Part shown: positions 41,463-53,830 of the stretch, piece after piece
Numbering within the stretch: the first letter of the stretch is position 1
Layout: each line of letters starts with the position of its first letter
Assembly: GCA_946122785.1 (NCBI GenBank)
Contig: CAMGYJ010000008.1
Span: forward strand, 58,758,877 to 58,822,876
DNA: 64,000 nt
Source of the DNA: Linum tenue
Lineage: Eukaryota; Streptophyta; Magnoliopsida; Malpighiales; Linaceae
Direction: 5' to 3'
The notes under the pieces: generated by a model
The model's input: the letters and a program-made list of their open reading frames with translations, nothing else
Told to the model about the DNA's origin: nothing
Databases searched by the model: none
Position numbers and translations under genes: made by a program

Positions 41463-43641
41463 ATGAGAGAGAGAGGGGGTAGAGAGAGAAAATCTGAGAG
41501 GGTGAGACAGCCGTGGAGTCGCGGGTTTCACGGCGTTTCTTTGCCTTGCAGGTCTGGTGCTCCCGGAGCTGAGGTCAACGGAGGCGCTAGAGGGAAGTGT
41601 CAGCGGAGGACGATGTTTGGAAGGAAAGTGGTCACAATCAATTGGCAGGCTTCGGGTAATCAGGTCTGGTACAAATTGCAGGTGGATGATGGTAAGAGAC
41701 AGTGGTTTATTGTGTCGAACGAGGTACATATCAGCTGGCTCCAAGGGGTTCTTCAAACGGCCGCCATGAGTAAGTGGTCTTTTCCTGAGCTCTGCGTCAG
41801 GAGATTTAGGGGTCGAGTCATTCACATCGGAAAATTCGGGACGCGGTGGGAAGATGTTCTACAAATCTCTGAGAAAGTGCTGAATGGAAGAGTCTTTAAG
41901 GTCTTAATCCCTTCCTCTGCCTCTAAGGAAGGATGGTCAGGATTGATCAAATTATTACAATCCTTTTACAAGCATGAACTTCAAATGAGATTGTTCCCGT
42001 CCCACGTTCCCGTGACTCTCCCGCTCCCACCACCGCCATTTCAAACGTCAGAAACACCAAGATCTTATGCAGAAGTTGTAAGGAGTGGGGGCCTATATGG
42101 TGGGGGGAAAAGCAGAATCAAGGGGATTGGCAAAAGCATATTCATTGAAGTGGGGGAGGAAGGAATTTCAGAAAGAGAGGAGCTTCTGGGAAGAAGTCTG
42201 ATAATTAGTTTCTCTTCGTCAGGATTGACAGTTTTCAAGAGCAGTATGGTTCCAGTCTTCAGAGTGTGGGCAATAGATGATAGCTGCGATCTACTGGACC
42301 TGGCTAATGGGAATTGGTTGTTAGTTTGTCCCAAGGTGTCGGAAGCCATTAGAATTGAAGATATGAATTACTTGAGTTTCAAGGAGTTCTCGATCAGCAT
42401 CTCTCCTTTGTCGGAGCGTGCGCCATCCCCTGTTTCTGACGGCGTTTGGATCCTTGTTTTCTGTATTCCGATTCCTCTCAAAAGCGTTAATCTGATCTCG
42501 ACCATTGGTGATTTTTGCGGATCTTTCATTGAAGTCGACTGGAATTCTTGGAGCCTTGATTTTGTTCGAATTCGAATTAAGAAAACTGGTCGGATCCCTG
42601 TTTCGGTCCCCCTTCAGGTGGGGAATTCTCGTTTTACGGCAAGGGTGGTGGTCTCGTCGGAAAACCTTTGCAACGATCAACATTGGAAGTACCAGAAGGC
42701 TCAAAAGGGGAAGGTGAACGAACAGACTCGTCTCGGCAAACTCAATGCGCTCCTCCCCATGCAACGTCGTGCAAGCTGTGGCTGTGAAGGATAATCCCCG
42801 TGTCGCCTCGGCAACTAGGAAAGCCAAGACCAGCAAGGCATTAGTTTGGGTTCGAAAAGCTGGCCCGATTTGGTCTGGTCCTAACCCGCCCAACCTGTTG
42901 GACTCTAACTCGGGCAATGAAGTTTTAGCAGATCCCTTGGCCCATCATCAGCTAGCCCATCTCGAAGAGAAACCTTCCAAGCCCTTTAGCTTTTCGGACC
43001 TGGCTAAACTTATTTCCAATTTCGTCCCTTACCCAGAAGCCCCGCTTCCTTTCCTCTTTACTTTGAATCTTAACCAACCTTCTTTAATTAGAATCAGCCT
43101 CTCTCATCCCAGCTTTCGAACTAGCAATTTCCATCTTCTCATTTCCCTCAACCACTCTTCACTCCCCTTATCCCTTTCCTCCCCCATCTCTGAACCCATC
43201 GTCCCTCTTCTTTCCCCATCCCTTTCCCCTTCCCCTATCTGTTCCCCATCGCCTTCCCCACCATCCTCGCCCTCTTTTGTCCCGGAAACTCCCTTAACCT
43301 TTCTAAACTCTCCCGGTTCCGACCTTCCCTCCCCATCTTGCACCAGGGGCGATGATCGGCTGTCCTGGGATTCTGAGGGTCATCCTTTCGACTCAGACAC
43401 GTTGGTTTCAAATTCTCTGGCTATGAGCAGGCTCTTCGATCTAGAGCATGAAGAAAGGCAGTCAAAAGCAGAGGAAATCGTTACCGATATAGCTAGAGCA
43501 ATGCATAAAAGGAAATTCAAGAATGGAAGATCAAAGCTTGAGATGGAAAAGAGACGCTTAGGGCCTATTTCCCCCCAGCCATCAGGGCCAAGAAGATGCA
43601 AGAGAATTTCGGGTAGGGTGTCTCCTTATACTCTTGACTAA
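41463..43641 (+). pseudogene. LINE ORF1 (RNA-binding protein, two frames)
   Basis: Frames 41463-42794 (443 aa) and 42745-43641 (298 aa) overlap by 50 bp and look like one ORF1 split by a frameshift near 42750-42790. The first half has blocks typical of plant LINE ORF1 (GRVFKVLIPSSASKEGWSGL, PRSYAEVVRSG, LGRSLIISFSSSG, WILVFCIPIPLKSVN). The second half is Ser/Pro-rich with a basic C-terminus (SGPRRCKRISGR). No CCHC knuckle seen. The stop of the second half overlaps the ORF2 start as TAATG. Confidence 0.7.
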
Positions 43642-44213
43642 TGAATTCTGTTGTTTTTATCTGGAATGTCAGGGGCTTATGTGATCCGGAGAAAAGAGGT
43701 CGGGTGAAACATCTAATTCGCAGACAAAAACCTCAGATTATTGCTCTTGTAGAAACCAAATGGTCCTCTTGTTCTGATTCTTTAGTGGGTAGTGTGTGTG
43801 GTAGTAGAGACATGGGATGGATAGCAAAAGATTCTTCTGGCAGTTCTGGAGGCATCATGATTTGTTGGGACAAAAGCCGCTTTCAGAGCTTGTCTAATTG
43901 CACAGGGTCCTACTTTCTTGCGGTGGAGTTTCAGGATTGTCTCACCTTGAAAACGTGGCATTTTATCACTGTCTATGGTCCGCAGACGAGGGCGGACAAG
44001 CTTGCTTTTTTAAATGAATTGAACTCTATGTGTCAGCAGCGCTATCACTATCCTCTTTGTATTGCAGGAGATTTCAACCTGGTTAGAACTCATGATGACT
44101 ATATTGGAGGCAGAAGAAATGCTGACCTGATGATTAGCTTCAACAATTTCATTGATGAGAACGAATTGCTCGATCTCTCTATCAGTGGATGCCGTTTTAT
44201 GACAGAGTGCTGA
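43641..44213 (+). pseudogene. LINE ORF2, endonuclease domain
   Basis: 190-aa frame starting at ATG 43641. AP-endonuclease-like motifs: FIWNVRGL (catalytic Asn), LVETKW (Glu), FITVYGP and CIAGDFN. The frame breaks after SGCRF. The missing SDH catalytic motif is readable in another frame just downstream (VESDHSPLF near 44270), so a deletion/frameshift separates them. Confidence 0.85.
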
Positions 44214-47150
44214 TTTCCCCAGATTTCGACTCTTTATTCAGTGATTGCCATTTGATTGGGCTTGAAAAGGTTGAGTCTGATCACTCACCTCTTTTCCTCC
44301 AGTGGGGTGGCAACGGAAGAATCAAGTGGCCATGGAGATTTGAGAATATGTAGCTTGAAGACGCCCGATTTTTTTCGAGCTTGGAAGGCTGGTATTCGAA
44401 CTCTATTCAAGGATATGGAGCTGTGTTTAGGCTGATTATGAGGCTGAAAGATTTGAAACAAAACATCAAACAGTGGAATAAGGAAGTGTTTGGAAACATT
44501 CACGTCAGAGTCGATGATCTACTTAGAGAGATTTCTGAGCTAAGTTGAATTAAAGAGACTCGTCCTTTGTCTGAGATGGAAGTTGCTGCTCTTTCTGAGA
44601 AAAAGATGGATTTGGGCAATGCCTTATTTCTGCAGGAAATTTGTTGGAGACAAAAATCAAGGGAGGTTTGGCTTAAGTTTGGAGATCAAAACACTAATTT
44701 CTTCCATAGGATGGCCAATTTCAGAAAGAAGGTGAATTTCATCTGGAGGATTAAAATCACTGAGACTTGGGTCGAAGAGCAGGACGATATTGCTTCCGGT
44801 ATTACTGACTTCTACAGAAATCTTTTCAAGGAAAACCTGCAGGTTCGGCCTTTTCCGCTCAACTATGGTTAGAATTTTCTGAGTTATTCTGACTCAGCCT
44901 CTATTGAAGTTGCCTTCTCGGAAAAAGAAGTGTGGGACTGCTTGGCTTGTAGCGACGGTACTAAGGCTCCTGGGCCCGATGGTCTTACCTTCGAATTCTT
45001 TAAGAAGTGTTGGAGTTCAGTCAAAGAGGATATCTTAGGAGCTTTCAAGGAATTCCATGAGACCGGCTCTCTTCCTAAATGTGCAACTCATTCCTTCATC
45101 TGTCTAGTGCCTAAGAGAGATGCCACGGAAGATATTAAGGACCTCCGTCCTATTGGTCTAATGGGAAGCATTAACAAACTCATCTGCAAGGTTTTATCGA
45201 AGAGATTGGGGAAAGGTCTTCCGTCGTTAGTCTCTGATTACCAGCAGGCCTCGGTTCAAGGAAAGCAGATTGCGGAAGCCGGGCTTCTCGCTAATGAATT
45301 AGTGGAGAGCAGAAGAAAGAGCAGGAAACCTGGCTTAATGCTTAAGCTTGACATTGAAAAGGCTTTCGATAACGTGAATTGGAACTGTTTGTTCAGGGTT
45401 CTCACGAAGCTGGGTTTTGGGGGAAAATGGAAGAGCTGGATTCGAAGCGTTGTCTGTTCTCCTACTCTTTCTGTTTTGGTTAATGGTGAATCCAAAGGCT
45501 TTTTCCCGGCTCAGAAAGGGCTTAGGCAAGGAGATCCCCTTTCCCCGGGTCTCTTTGTTCTCGTTATGGACATCTTGTCCTTCATGATATCCAGGTTAAA
45601 AACAGAGAGGAAGATTGAAGGTTTCTTTATGGATGAGGATGGGCGAAGAGGGGAAGTTACTCATCTCTTGTTCGCCGATGATACCCTCATTTTCTGTGGT
45701 CCTTCTCATGAGTAGATCTTGCATATCTCAGCCACTTTAGCTTGTTTTCAGGCTGTAACAGGATTGAAAATTAATCTGGATAAAACAGTGCTTTATACAG
45801 TGGGGGATGTTCCAGAACCGGAGTTCTTTGCAGATATAATTGGGTGTAAATGGAGCTCTAGTCCTCCTAAGTATCTCGGATACCCGCTTGGAGCGAAACT
45901 GAATAATAGGACTTTTTGGGACTCGATCGTAGAGAATTACCAGAAGAGACTTCAAAGATGGAGCAACAAATATCTGTCAATAGGAGGTAGGCTGACTCTC
46001 TTGAAATCTGTCCTCACTAGCCTTACTACCTATTATTTCTCGTTATTCAAAGCTCCTAAAGGAGTGATCTCCACTTTGGAAAAGATACAAAGGGACTTTC
46101 TTTGGAGTGGTACGGAAGACAATAAGAAAATCCCTCTTGTCGAGTGGAATTTGTGTAAATAGCACAAGAATAATGGAGGATTGGGCATTGTGGATCTAGT
46201 CTCTTTCAATAGCGCAATGCTTTGTAAATGGCATTGGAATTATGCGGTTAGCAGGAAAAAATGGTTGAGAACCCTCATTGATATAAAATACTCGAATGGG
46301 CATTCACAATGGCAAACATGATCCAGGAATAGTGGTCGTTCTACCTCTGTTTGGGTTAACCTTTTGAGGGATAGCGAGCTGTTCTGGTGTTCAGCCTATA
46401 TTGATCCGGGGAATGGTTCTGACGTTTCCTTTTGGTTTGACCGATGGATTCCGAACATCACCATCGCTGATGCCTTCCCAAGAGTAGCCACCGTTGCCTC
46501 TAATCCGGACTCTAAGATCAGCGACGTCGTGGAACTCTCAGGTGACAATTTAATTCTCAATTTAGATATTAATGTTGTATTGAGGGGAGGAGCTGAACAA
46601 GAGAGATTAAACTTGCTTTCCATTCTTAATTCTTACGATTTCAAATCTAGAATTAACAGTCCTTGCAGAGTTGTTTGGCAGCCTAACCTGGAAACGGGCT
46701 TTGCTGTTAAATCCATGTACAGGGGCCTCACGGATGTCAAATTCTCGAGAGTTCCTAACTTCCCTTCCAGCTCGGTTTGGAGGAAGGTTGTTCCAGGGAA
46801 GATTTGCGTGTATATATGGATCGCTGCGCATAGAAGGACCCTGACCCTCGATGCCTTAAAGAAGTGAGGTCTGATGCTGGCTAACAGGTGCGAGCTCTGT
46901 CATGAGGAAGAGGAATCGGTGGATCATATTTGGTTGGATGCAGTTTTACCAGACAGGTTTGGGAAGTGATTGATAAGGGATGCAGCTTCTCCAATATGCC
47001 TGTGGGTGCGGATCTCCCATCAACAATAGAGAATGGGCCTGATGCTATTCCGAGCAATTTGGATAGGTGGATTAATTATTGTGCCTTTCATGGAGTTTCT
47101 TGGTTCATTTAGCTTGAGCGTAACTAGAGGATTTTCCATAATGCTTCGTC
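44214..47150 (+). pseudogene. LINE ORF2, reverse transcriptase and C-terminal region
   Basis: Readable blocks in shifting frames. 44567-44872: WLKFGDQNTNFFHRMAN. 44930-45715: RT fingers/palm with APGPDGLTFEFFKK, DLRPIGLMGSINKL, DIEKAFDNVNW, GLRQGDPLSPGLF and the catalytic LLFADDTLIF. 45719-46162: thumb, KYLGYPLGAKLN. 46364-46867: zf-RVT-like region with VWRKVVPGKICVYIW. Stops at 44351, 44547, 44870, 45715, 46160 and 46867, plus frameshifts, show long decay. Plus strand throughout, same as the host copia element. Confidence 0.85.
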
Positions 47151-47560
47151 CAGTCCAGAACAGGTTGCTACAAGATCGATTATTAACATATCAAGATGGG
47201 TTGTAGCTGAAGGCAGATCGCATTTCGGCAGCGGCTTGGCTTCAAATGTTTCGGCATCAGATTAGATAAGGGCGGCGACCGTCCGATTTTTCTTGGGAAG
47301 TGTTTGCAGGCTGTCTGTTCCTGTGTGGGGTTGAGCACTTCTGTGGGCCTGGTTGGATGCTTGGTCTTTTGTTTCGTCCCTGTTTTCTTCTGCTTTGAGC
47401 AGGGGCATTCTGGTGGGTCTAGCTCTTTGCTTTTTATTTTGGACTCTGTTTTGTTTGTTCGTTGTTCGTTGGCCTGATGTTCCAAACCCTTTTTTTAATT
47501 CAATTTTCACCTTCATCAACAAAAAAAATTTCCGCCATTAATGCAACCTTTGCGACACTT
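47150..47560 (+). other. LINE 3' UTR and copia junction
   Basis: LINE 3' untranslated sequence ending with CATCAAC and A8 at 47528, followed by resumption of copia sequence. No gene. Confidence 0.6.
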
Positions 47561-50465
47561 AATGGATCGGGTAAGTCTCGCACACCTTGCTTCTTGACTC
47601 TGCGTGCTACAATCATATGACACGTGATTCTCATAATTTAAAAAATGTGTCTCCGGTGGAAAATATGGACTTAATAGTGGCTAATGGGTCGAAATTAAAA
47701 GTTCATGGCGTGGGTGATGTTGAGGCTAAAGGGGTGACTTTGCATAATACTTTACATGTGCCAGCTTTAGTCCCGAACTTAGTATCTGTTGGCCAGCTTA
47801 CAAAGCTAGGTTATACTGTGTCGTTTGCTCTATCTGGTTGTCTTATGCAGGATTCGAAGACGGGGAGACAGATCGGAAGGGGGAGTAAGCAAGGGCAGCT
47901 TTTTTCATCTCGAGGAACTAAATGGGAAACCTGTCTCTTATGGTGTCAGTAGTTCGTTAAATAGGTCTGTCAGTAGTCCTGTGTCTTCCAGTTCTTGTTT
48001 GGTTGTTTCTAATTCTTCAAATAAATTGTGGGAACTTTGACATGCCGGGTTGGGGCATCCCCACTCTCTTCGTCTTCTTTGATTTTCAAACAATTTTTGC
48101 TTGGTACTAAAGCTGTTAGCATTACGGATTAACACTCCTTTACCCGCTGTGTTGAAGCCAAAACCGCTAGTATTTCTTATCCTTCAAGTACTACAGTTAT
48201 TCAAGAACCTTTTCATGTCTAGATCTTTGGGGACCAGCACCTGTTGTTTCGCGTCATTGTTTTAGATATTTTTCCCTTTTCATAGATCATGCAACTCGCT
48301 ATACCTGGATTTATCTGCTTTGTCTCAAATCTGAACTTCGCGACGTTGCTGTTGAGTTTCTAAACATGGTTCAAACTCAATTTGGCAAACTTGTCAAAAT
48401 AATTTGTTCTGATCCAGGAGGAGAGTTTAGTTCCTTTCCTCTGCGCGAAGTTTATCGATCTCGTGGTATTTTGTGTCAAAAATCTTGTCCCGGTATTTCC
48501 CAACAAAACGGTCTTGTCTAGCGCAATAATCATCACGTGGGTGAGTTAACTAGAGCCTTGCTATTAGCTTCTACTGTTCCATCCCGATTTTGGTCGGAGG
48601 CCGTGTTTACTGCAGTCCGTTTAATCGACTATCAAATCACTCTGGTCTTAGGAAATAAGAGTCCTTTTTTCGAATTGTTTGATCGACATCCTGATTATTC
48701 CCGTCTTCGTGTGTTTGCCTGCCTATGCTTTGTTCTTCTTCCCAAACGGGAACGAACTAAGTTAACATCTCGAACTGCGAAATGTGCTTTTATGGGCTAT
48801 AGTGACATTCATAAAGTGTATATGTGTTATGATCCTATAGCTATGCGTATTCGTGTTGCTAGTACTGTGGTATTATTTGAACATATGAGGTTTTTTTATC
48901 CTGAGTTTGTTTCCGAGTCAATGTTTCCCTTGTCCAATGTATTGCCCACGTTCCCTGATGATGTCGACCTTGCTAATGATCATTTTCTTGATCTCCCTCC
49001 TACCGATTTCAACTACATAGGCTCCTCGTCTGTTCCTCCACCCTCGGCGGCTTCTGATTCTACATCCAACTTGGCTGGGAACTCCTTTTCCAGCATTGCA
49101 TCCCCACCTACTGCTTCCTCTTCTCCCTCGACGACACCACCTCGCCGCTCTCTTCGCTCTACAAAAGGGGTTCCACCACCCCATTTTGGTGATTATCATG
49201 CATACGGAGTTGATACATTGGTCGTTCCCACTTGCTATAAGGATGCTCAGGCTGATCCCAGGTGGGAAGAGGCAATGGGGAGTGAATTTGATGCTCTCCA
49301 TGCGAATCACACCTGGGATGTTGTTGATCGTCCTGCTCCGGATTTACACCTGGGATGTTGTTGATCGTCCTGCTCCGGGTACTCCAACGGTTGACAGTCG
49401 GTGTGTGTATACGATTAAGATGCACCCTGATGGCACTATTGAATGCTTCAGGGACAGAGTTGTAGCTTTGGGGTATACTCAGGAGCACAAGTGGATTATA
49501 ATGAGACATTTGCTCTTGTAGCTCGTATGTCGACGGTTCTCACTCTTCTGGTTGTAGCATCTATGAAGAATTGGACATTGTCTCAACTTGATGTGAAAAA
49601 TGCTTTCCTGCATGATGATCTGGATGAGGTGATCTACATGGAAAAACCTCCCGGGTATAATATTGGAAATCCAGGACAGGTATGCAAACTTCGCCGATCT
49701 CTATATGGCTTGAAACAGGCACCACGGGCTTGGTTTGAAAATTTTCAGGGCACTCTGCTAGGTTTTGGCTATTGCCAAAGTCTTAATGATCCTTCACTGT
49801 TTATCAAGACCACCTCTTGAGGTATTGTTCTTCTCTTGCTGTATGTAGATGATATGATCATCACATGATCATATTCTGAAGGCATACGGCTGCTTAAAGA
49901 TGGGTTGCATGTAGCCTTTCGAATTAAAGACTTGGGTGAGCTTTCTTACTTCCTAGGGCTCGAAGTCTCACGTTCTGCAGCAAGAATCTTTCTATGTCAG
50001 AGGAAGTATATCATAGATCTATTGGGTGACTACAACATGGAAGACTGTGCACCGGTAAATACTTCGATGGAACTTAATCCGAAATTAAGCAAGGAGTCAG
50101 GGGAAAAGGTAAAGGATGGTTCACAGTATCTAATTATTGTAGGTAGTTTGATATACTTATCGGCAACTCGCCCAGATATCTCTCATGCAGTGCAGCTGGT
50201 TAGTTAATTTATGGCAGATCCTCGGACGACTGAACATTTAGCTGCTGTTTATCCTATATTGAGATACTTGCGTGGCTGATATGCTTACGAAGACCTTTTC
50301 TACGAGATGTGCACTATGTACGAGATGAAGTCAGGGATGGCACAATTGCACTACACTACCTTAGAACTGAAGATCAGTTGGCTGATATGCTTACGAAGAC
50401 CTTTTCTACGAGCCGACATCGTTTGTTGTCTGACAAATTGATGCTTGTGACCCGACATCAATTTG
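47560..50465 (+). pseudogene. Copia protease-integrase-RT remnant
   Basis: Protease: LLDSACYNHMTRDSHN (47587). Integrase is decayed at 48060-48530. The integrase C-terminus is readable from 48537 (SRFWSEAVFTAV, CAFMGYSDIHKVY). RT: SQLDVKNAFLHDDLD, YGLKQAPRAWFE and YVDDMI with flanking stops (49818, 49867). A 33-bp block at 49309 is repeated at 49346 (offset 37 bp, frameshifting). RNase H is mostly deleted; a 34-bp block with ADMLTKTFSTS coding sequence occurs twice (about 50274 and 50376). Dead. Confidence 0.85.
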
Positions 50466-50476
50466 GGGGAGGCAAT

Positions 50477-50803
50477 TGATTATTATCATTGAATGTCGTT
50501 TTGTAAATAACGTAGTGTTAGTGCATGCAAATGGGCCAATTATATTGAAGGCTTATTTAGTAGCCCATGCAGCCTAATCACCTAAGGCTCTGTAGAAGAC
50601 GTGTGTGTGCTAGGTTATGGGCGGTAGCAGGATATAGGAGCAGCCACAATCATCTGTATCTTTCACCGAAAATCATAGTAACATCAGTAGCTGAAGAGCG
50701 ATCTTGCTCTTCTGTGGATTAGTCTTGGGATTCCAAGGATACCACATAAACTCTGTGTTCGACTCCATTTCCATTTCCGTTTCTATTTCGATCTCTGTCA
50801 ATA
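50477..50803 (+). repeat. 3' LTR of the LINE-split copia element
   Basis: Starts TGATTATTATC after GGGGGAGGCAAT; homologous to 39974-40314 with several substitutions and small indels. Confidence 0.82.
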
Positions 50804-51521
50804 ATATTAGCTCATTATCATTGATAACGGAGGCGGAGACGGCGGTGGTATCAGCAAAATCTAGATTGTGAACGTTGAGATTGAAGAACAGAGTAGTAGC
50901 AGTAATAGTAGCTACGAAGATGCAGAAAGAAACTAAGGAGGGGAGCAAAACGACGACGTTCCATTTTTATCAAGCCCACTTAAACCGTCGTCTCGGTGGT
51001 GATCTGTTGTAAAGGGATTCCGGTGACCTGGTCCAACAATTATTGTCCCGATCAGAATTGCCTCAGCCGCCCCATTGCCGTGCCTACTCTACGTCTTCAA
51101 TCTTCACGGTTTGCTGAGTTTGTAGCTGACTTCAGGTTGCACAATCTCATTCGTCTCAATTGTACAACGAGTCCTTAAGGTTGCTTGCTTCTAGATTGAA
51201 TGGGCATTTCTATTCTCTCCATACTTGTGTTTGGATATTGGCTACCTTGTTGGATGTTTGATTCAAAAGTTGATCTAATAGACGTTTTTAAAATCCTGAT
51301 TTAGTCATTGCAGTTTTAGTGTCCATTGACGTGAGGATGGACAAATGTAACGCATAGATAATCATTACAACTCCAGATATTAGTGGAACTGCCATTTTCT
51401 ATTCTCTTCAGAGTTGTGTCATGTGTGTTTGATCATTGACTGCCCTTGTTGAATTGTATTAGAATGTTTTAACTCCCATGACTATTATGATGTTAGCAGT
51501 CTTGCAGAACTGCCATTTCTC
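50804..51521. other. Intergenic DNA with a possible minus-strand exon start
   Basis: About 700 bp. On the minus strand, 50948 to about 50804 encodes a hydrophobic N-terminus (MLPSLVSFCIFVATITATTL) resembling a signal peptide, cut by the copia LTR; it may be a truncated gene, but this is weak. The rest (51180-51520) is AT-rich, intron-like sequence. Confidence 0.3.
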
Positions 51522-51539
51522 ATGATCGATGATTATTAT

Positions 51540-52622
51540 GTGTTTGTTAAATGTAATGTAACTAAGCCTTCTTATGTTGCCTGGCTCCGCCGCGACCAAC
51601 TTGTCTTCTCCTGGATCGCCGAATCTCTCACCAACGATGTTCTTCCTCATCTCGTCGGTTGCACCACCGCCCTTGATGCCTGGACCAGACTCACATCAGC
51701 CTACGGAAATGGCAATCGCCAGATGCTTTGCGGCCTCCGAACCCAACTTGGCGACCTCTCCCGCGGCGATGACCCATGTGCAAAGTATCTCACTCGCGCT
51801 CAGGACATAGCTGATCGCCTCGCGGCTCTCAACAATCCCATCACAAATGACGAGCTGGTCGATCGTTGTATCCGAGGCCTTGGCGATGATTTCCTCCCCT
51901 TCGTCCGCACCATTGAGGCCAAGCTCGACCCAATTCCCTTTGCTGATTTCCACGGTCTTCTACTCAACGAAGAGCACCATCTCCGTCGCCAGGGCCCCCT
52001 CCACGATGGCATCGCACCCCAAGCTCACTACAGCCGTTATCCTGGCCGCAACAACAACAGCGGACGTGGTCGCTTCAACTCCTCTCGTACTTCCACCCGC
52101 GGCAGGGGTAGCAGAGGCGGCAGGAGCAGTGGCTTTCCTAAACATTCCACTTCTTTACCTTCTTTTGCAGGTTCTGGTTACGGGGCAGGCCTCCTTGGGC
52201 CCAAGCCCACACACCATCATTCCTCACAAAGCTCTAGCCCACTCCGCTGCTATACCTGTCAAGGTTTTGGGCATCTTGCCAAGCACTGCCCGACTTCGTC
52301 TCTCTCCCCTCACCTTCACCCATCGATGAACTATGCCCACTCTCCTGCTTCTCAAGATTGGATCATGGACTCCGGCACCAACTACCACATTACCTCCAAT
52401 CTCAATAACCTAGCCCTCCACTCCGAATATAAAAGCCCCGACGAGGTTTATTTTGGTAATGGTAATTCCCTTCCCATCTCACACTCTGGCTCCTCTCTTG
52501 CTTCCTTTGCTCACCACCAATTTCGTCTTCATAATATTCTCCATGTTCCCTCCGCCACTCATAATCTGCTCTCCATCAATTCCCTTATTGCTCTAATCCG
52601 TTGTCTATCCATTTTTTTATGA
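51540..52622 (+). pseudogene. Copia gag-protease (5' truncated, frameshifted at end)
   Basis: Gag core (VFSWIAESLTNDVLPHLVG, DAWTRLTSAYGNGNRQ, CIRGLGDDFLPFVRTIE), an Arg/Gly/Ser-rich linker, CCHC knuckle CYTCQGFGHLAKHC, protease segment DWIMDSGTNYHITSN. The frame ends at 52622 after a T7 run (52612-52618); the coding text resumes in another frame (KDMQSQKIIHHG), a one-base slip. Confidence 0.85.
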
Positions 52623-53830
52623 TTGTTTCACCATCAAGGACATGCAATCACAGAAAATCATCCACCACGGGCGGAGTAAAGATGGTCTCTACTCGATTCC
52701 CCTCTCCATCCTCTCCCGCGTGGCTCCACGTGCTTTTCATTCGTCTCTGTCTCACTGGCACCAGCGGCTGGGTCATCCTCATTATCGAGTTCTACGTCAA
52801 ATTTTAGATCGTAATTCCATTCATGTTTCCTATAAAAAGGACGAAAGTTTGTGTCATGGTTGTAGTGTAGCCAAGATTCATAAGCTTCCCTTTACTCCTA
52901 CTTCTTTTCAAGCAACTGGTCTATTAGATTTAATTTGCAGTGAAGTTTGGGGTCCTTCTCCTGAACTGTATGTCGATGGTCATTTATATTATATTTTATT
53001 CTACGATCATTTCAACAAATTTACATGGATTTTTCCTACTCGCAATCGCTCTAATCTCTTATCCATCTTCATCACTTTTCGTACCCAAGTGGAAAAGTTC
53101 TTCAATCGTCCCATTAAAATCTTTCAGGCTGACTGGTGTGGTGAGTATCAAAAGTTGGGCTCCTATCTCCAAGAACATGGCATTCTCCACCGCTCCTCAT
53201 GCCTCTATACTCCCGAACAAAATGGTTGTGCCGAACGCAAACATCGCCATGTTGTCAAAAGTGGTTTGGCACTTCTTCATCATGCTTCCATTCCCCTCAA
53301 ATTTTGGTCCTACGCTTTTGATACCGCTGTCTATCTAATCACTCGGATGCCAACCCCCCTTCTAAACAATCGCACTCCTTTCGAAGTTCTTCACTCTTAG
53401 CGTCCCGATTACTCCACTCTTCGCATTTTCGGCTGCATTTGTTATCCTTGGCTTCGCCCCACCAATCATCACAAACTTCAACCTCGTTCCGGCTCCTTGT
53501 GTGTTTCTCGGCTATAGCTCAATGCACAAAGGCTATCGCTGTTACAATCTCTCCATCAACAAAATTCACATCTCTTGTCACGTTCTATTCGATGAAAATG
53601 GTTTTCCCTCTGCTAAATCACACTTTCTCCTTTCCGCACCACCATCCCCTGCACAAATTCTCTCGTCTGGACTAACTCCCCTCCCCTATCCTAGCTTCCT
53701 ATTTCAACCCCATCCCACAAGTCCCACTAACCCAAAACCCATACCTCACCCATCTGTTCCCCACCCGCCAACTTCCCCATCCATCCCACCCCCTGCTACT
53801 TCACTCACTTCAAGCCCACCAGCCCAATGA
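52620..53830 (+). pseudogene. Copia integrase (stop and frameshift)
   Basis: 52642-53400 holds the HHCC module (HQRLGHPHYR...CHGCSVAKIHK), the catalytic region CSEVWGPSP (Asp replaced by Glu in the usual D-x-W-G-P context), QADWCGEYQK and TPEQNGCAERKHRH. A TAG stop at 53398 and a one-base shift near 53490 break it; the C-terminus continues in 53501-53830 (VFLGYSSMHKGYRCY). The replaced Asp would probably abolish activity. Confidence 0.85.

Larger units (their letters stand above)
41456..47528 (+). mobile_element. LINE (plant L1-like), degenerate
   Basis: About 6.1 kb with ORF1, ORF2 (endonuclease, RT, zinc-ribbon-like zf-RVT region) and a short A8 tail at 47521-47528. Inserted between gag and protease of the copia element. 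The 5' end is approximate; I place it near the AATGAGAGAGAG stretch. No clear TSD. ORF2 has frameshifts and stops, so it is dead. Confidence 0.82.
39974..50803 (+). mobile_element. Old copia element split by a LINE
   Basis: LTRs at 39974-40314 and 50477-50803 (about 330-340 bp) with many differences, so older than the elements at 3-16 kb. PBS TGGTATCAGAGCC at 40315. Gag occupies 40410-41330. A LINE of about 6.1 kb interrupts between gag and protease. Protease, integrase, RT and part of RNase H follow at 47.56-50.46 kb with many stops and deletions. PPT GGGGGAGG precedes the 3' LTR. No TSD could be matched. Confidence 0.85.

Noticed and set aside
41463..42794. LINE ORF1 as a host nucleic-acid-binding gene
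   Set aside because: It is followed directly by LINE endonuclease and RT on the same strand and lies inside a copia element.
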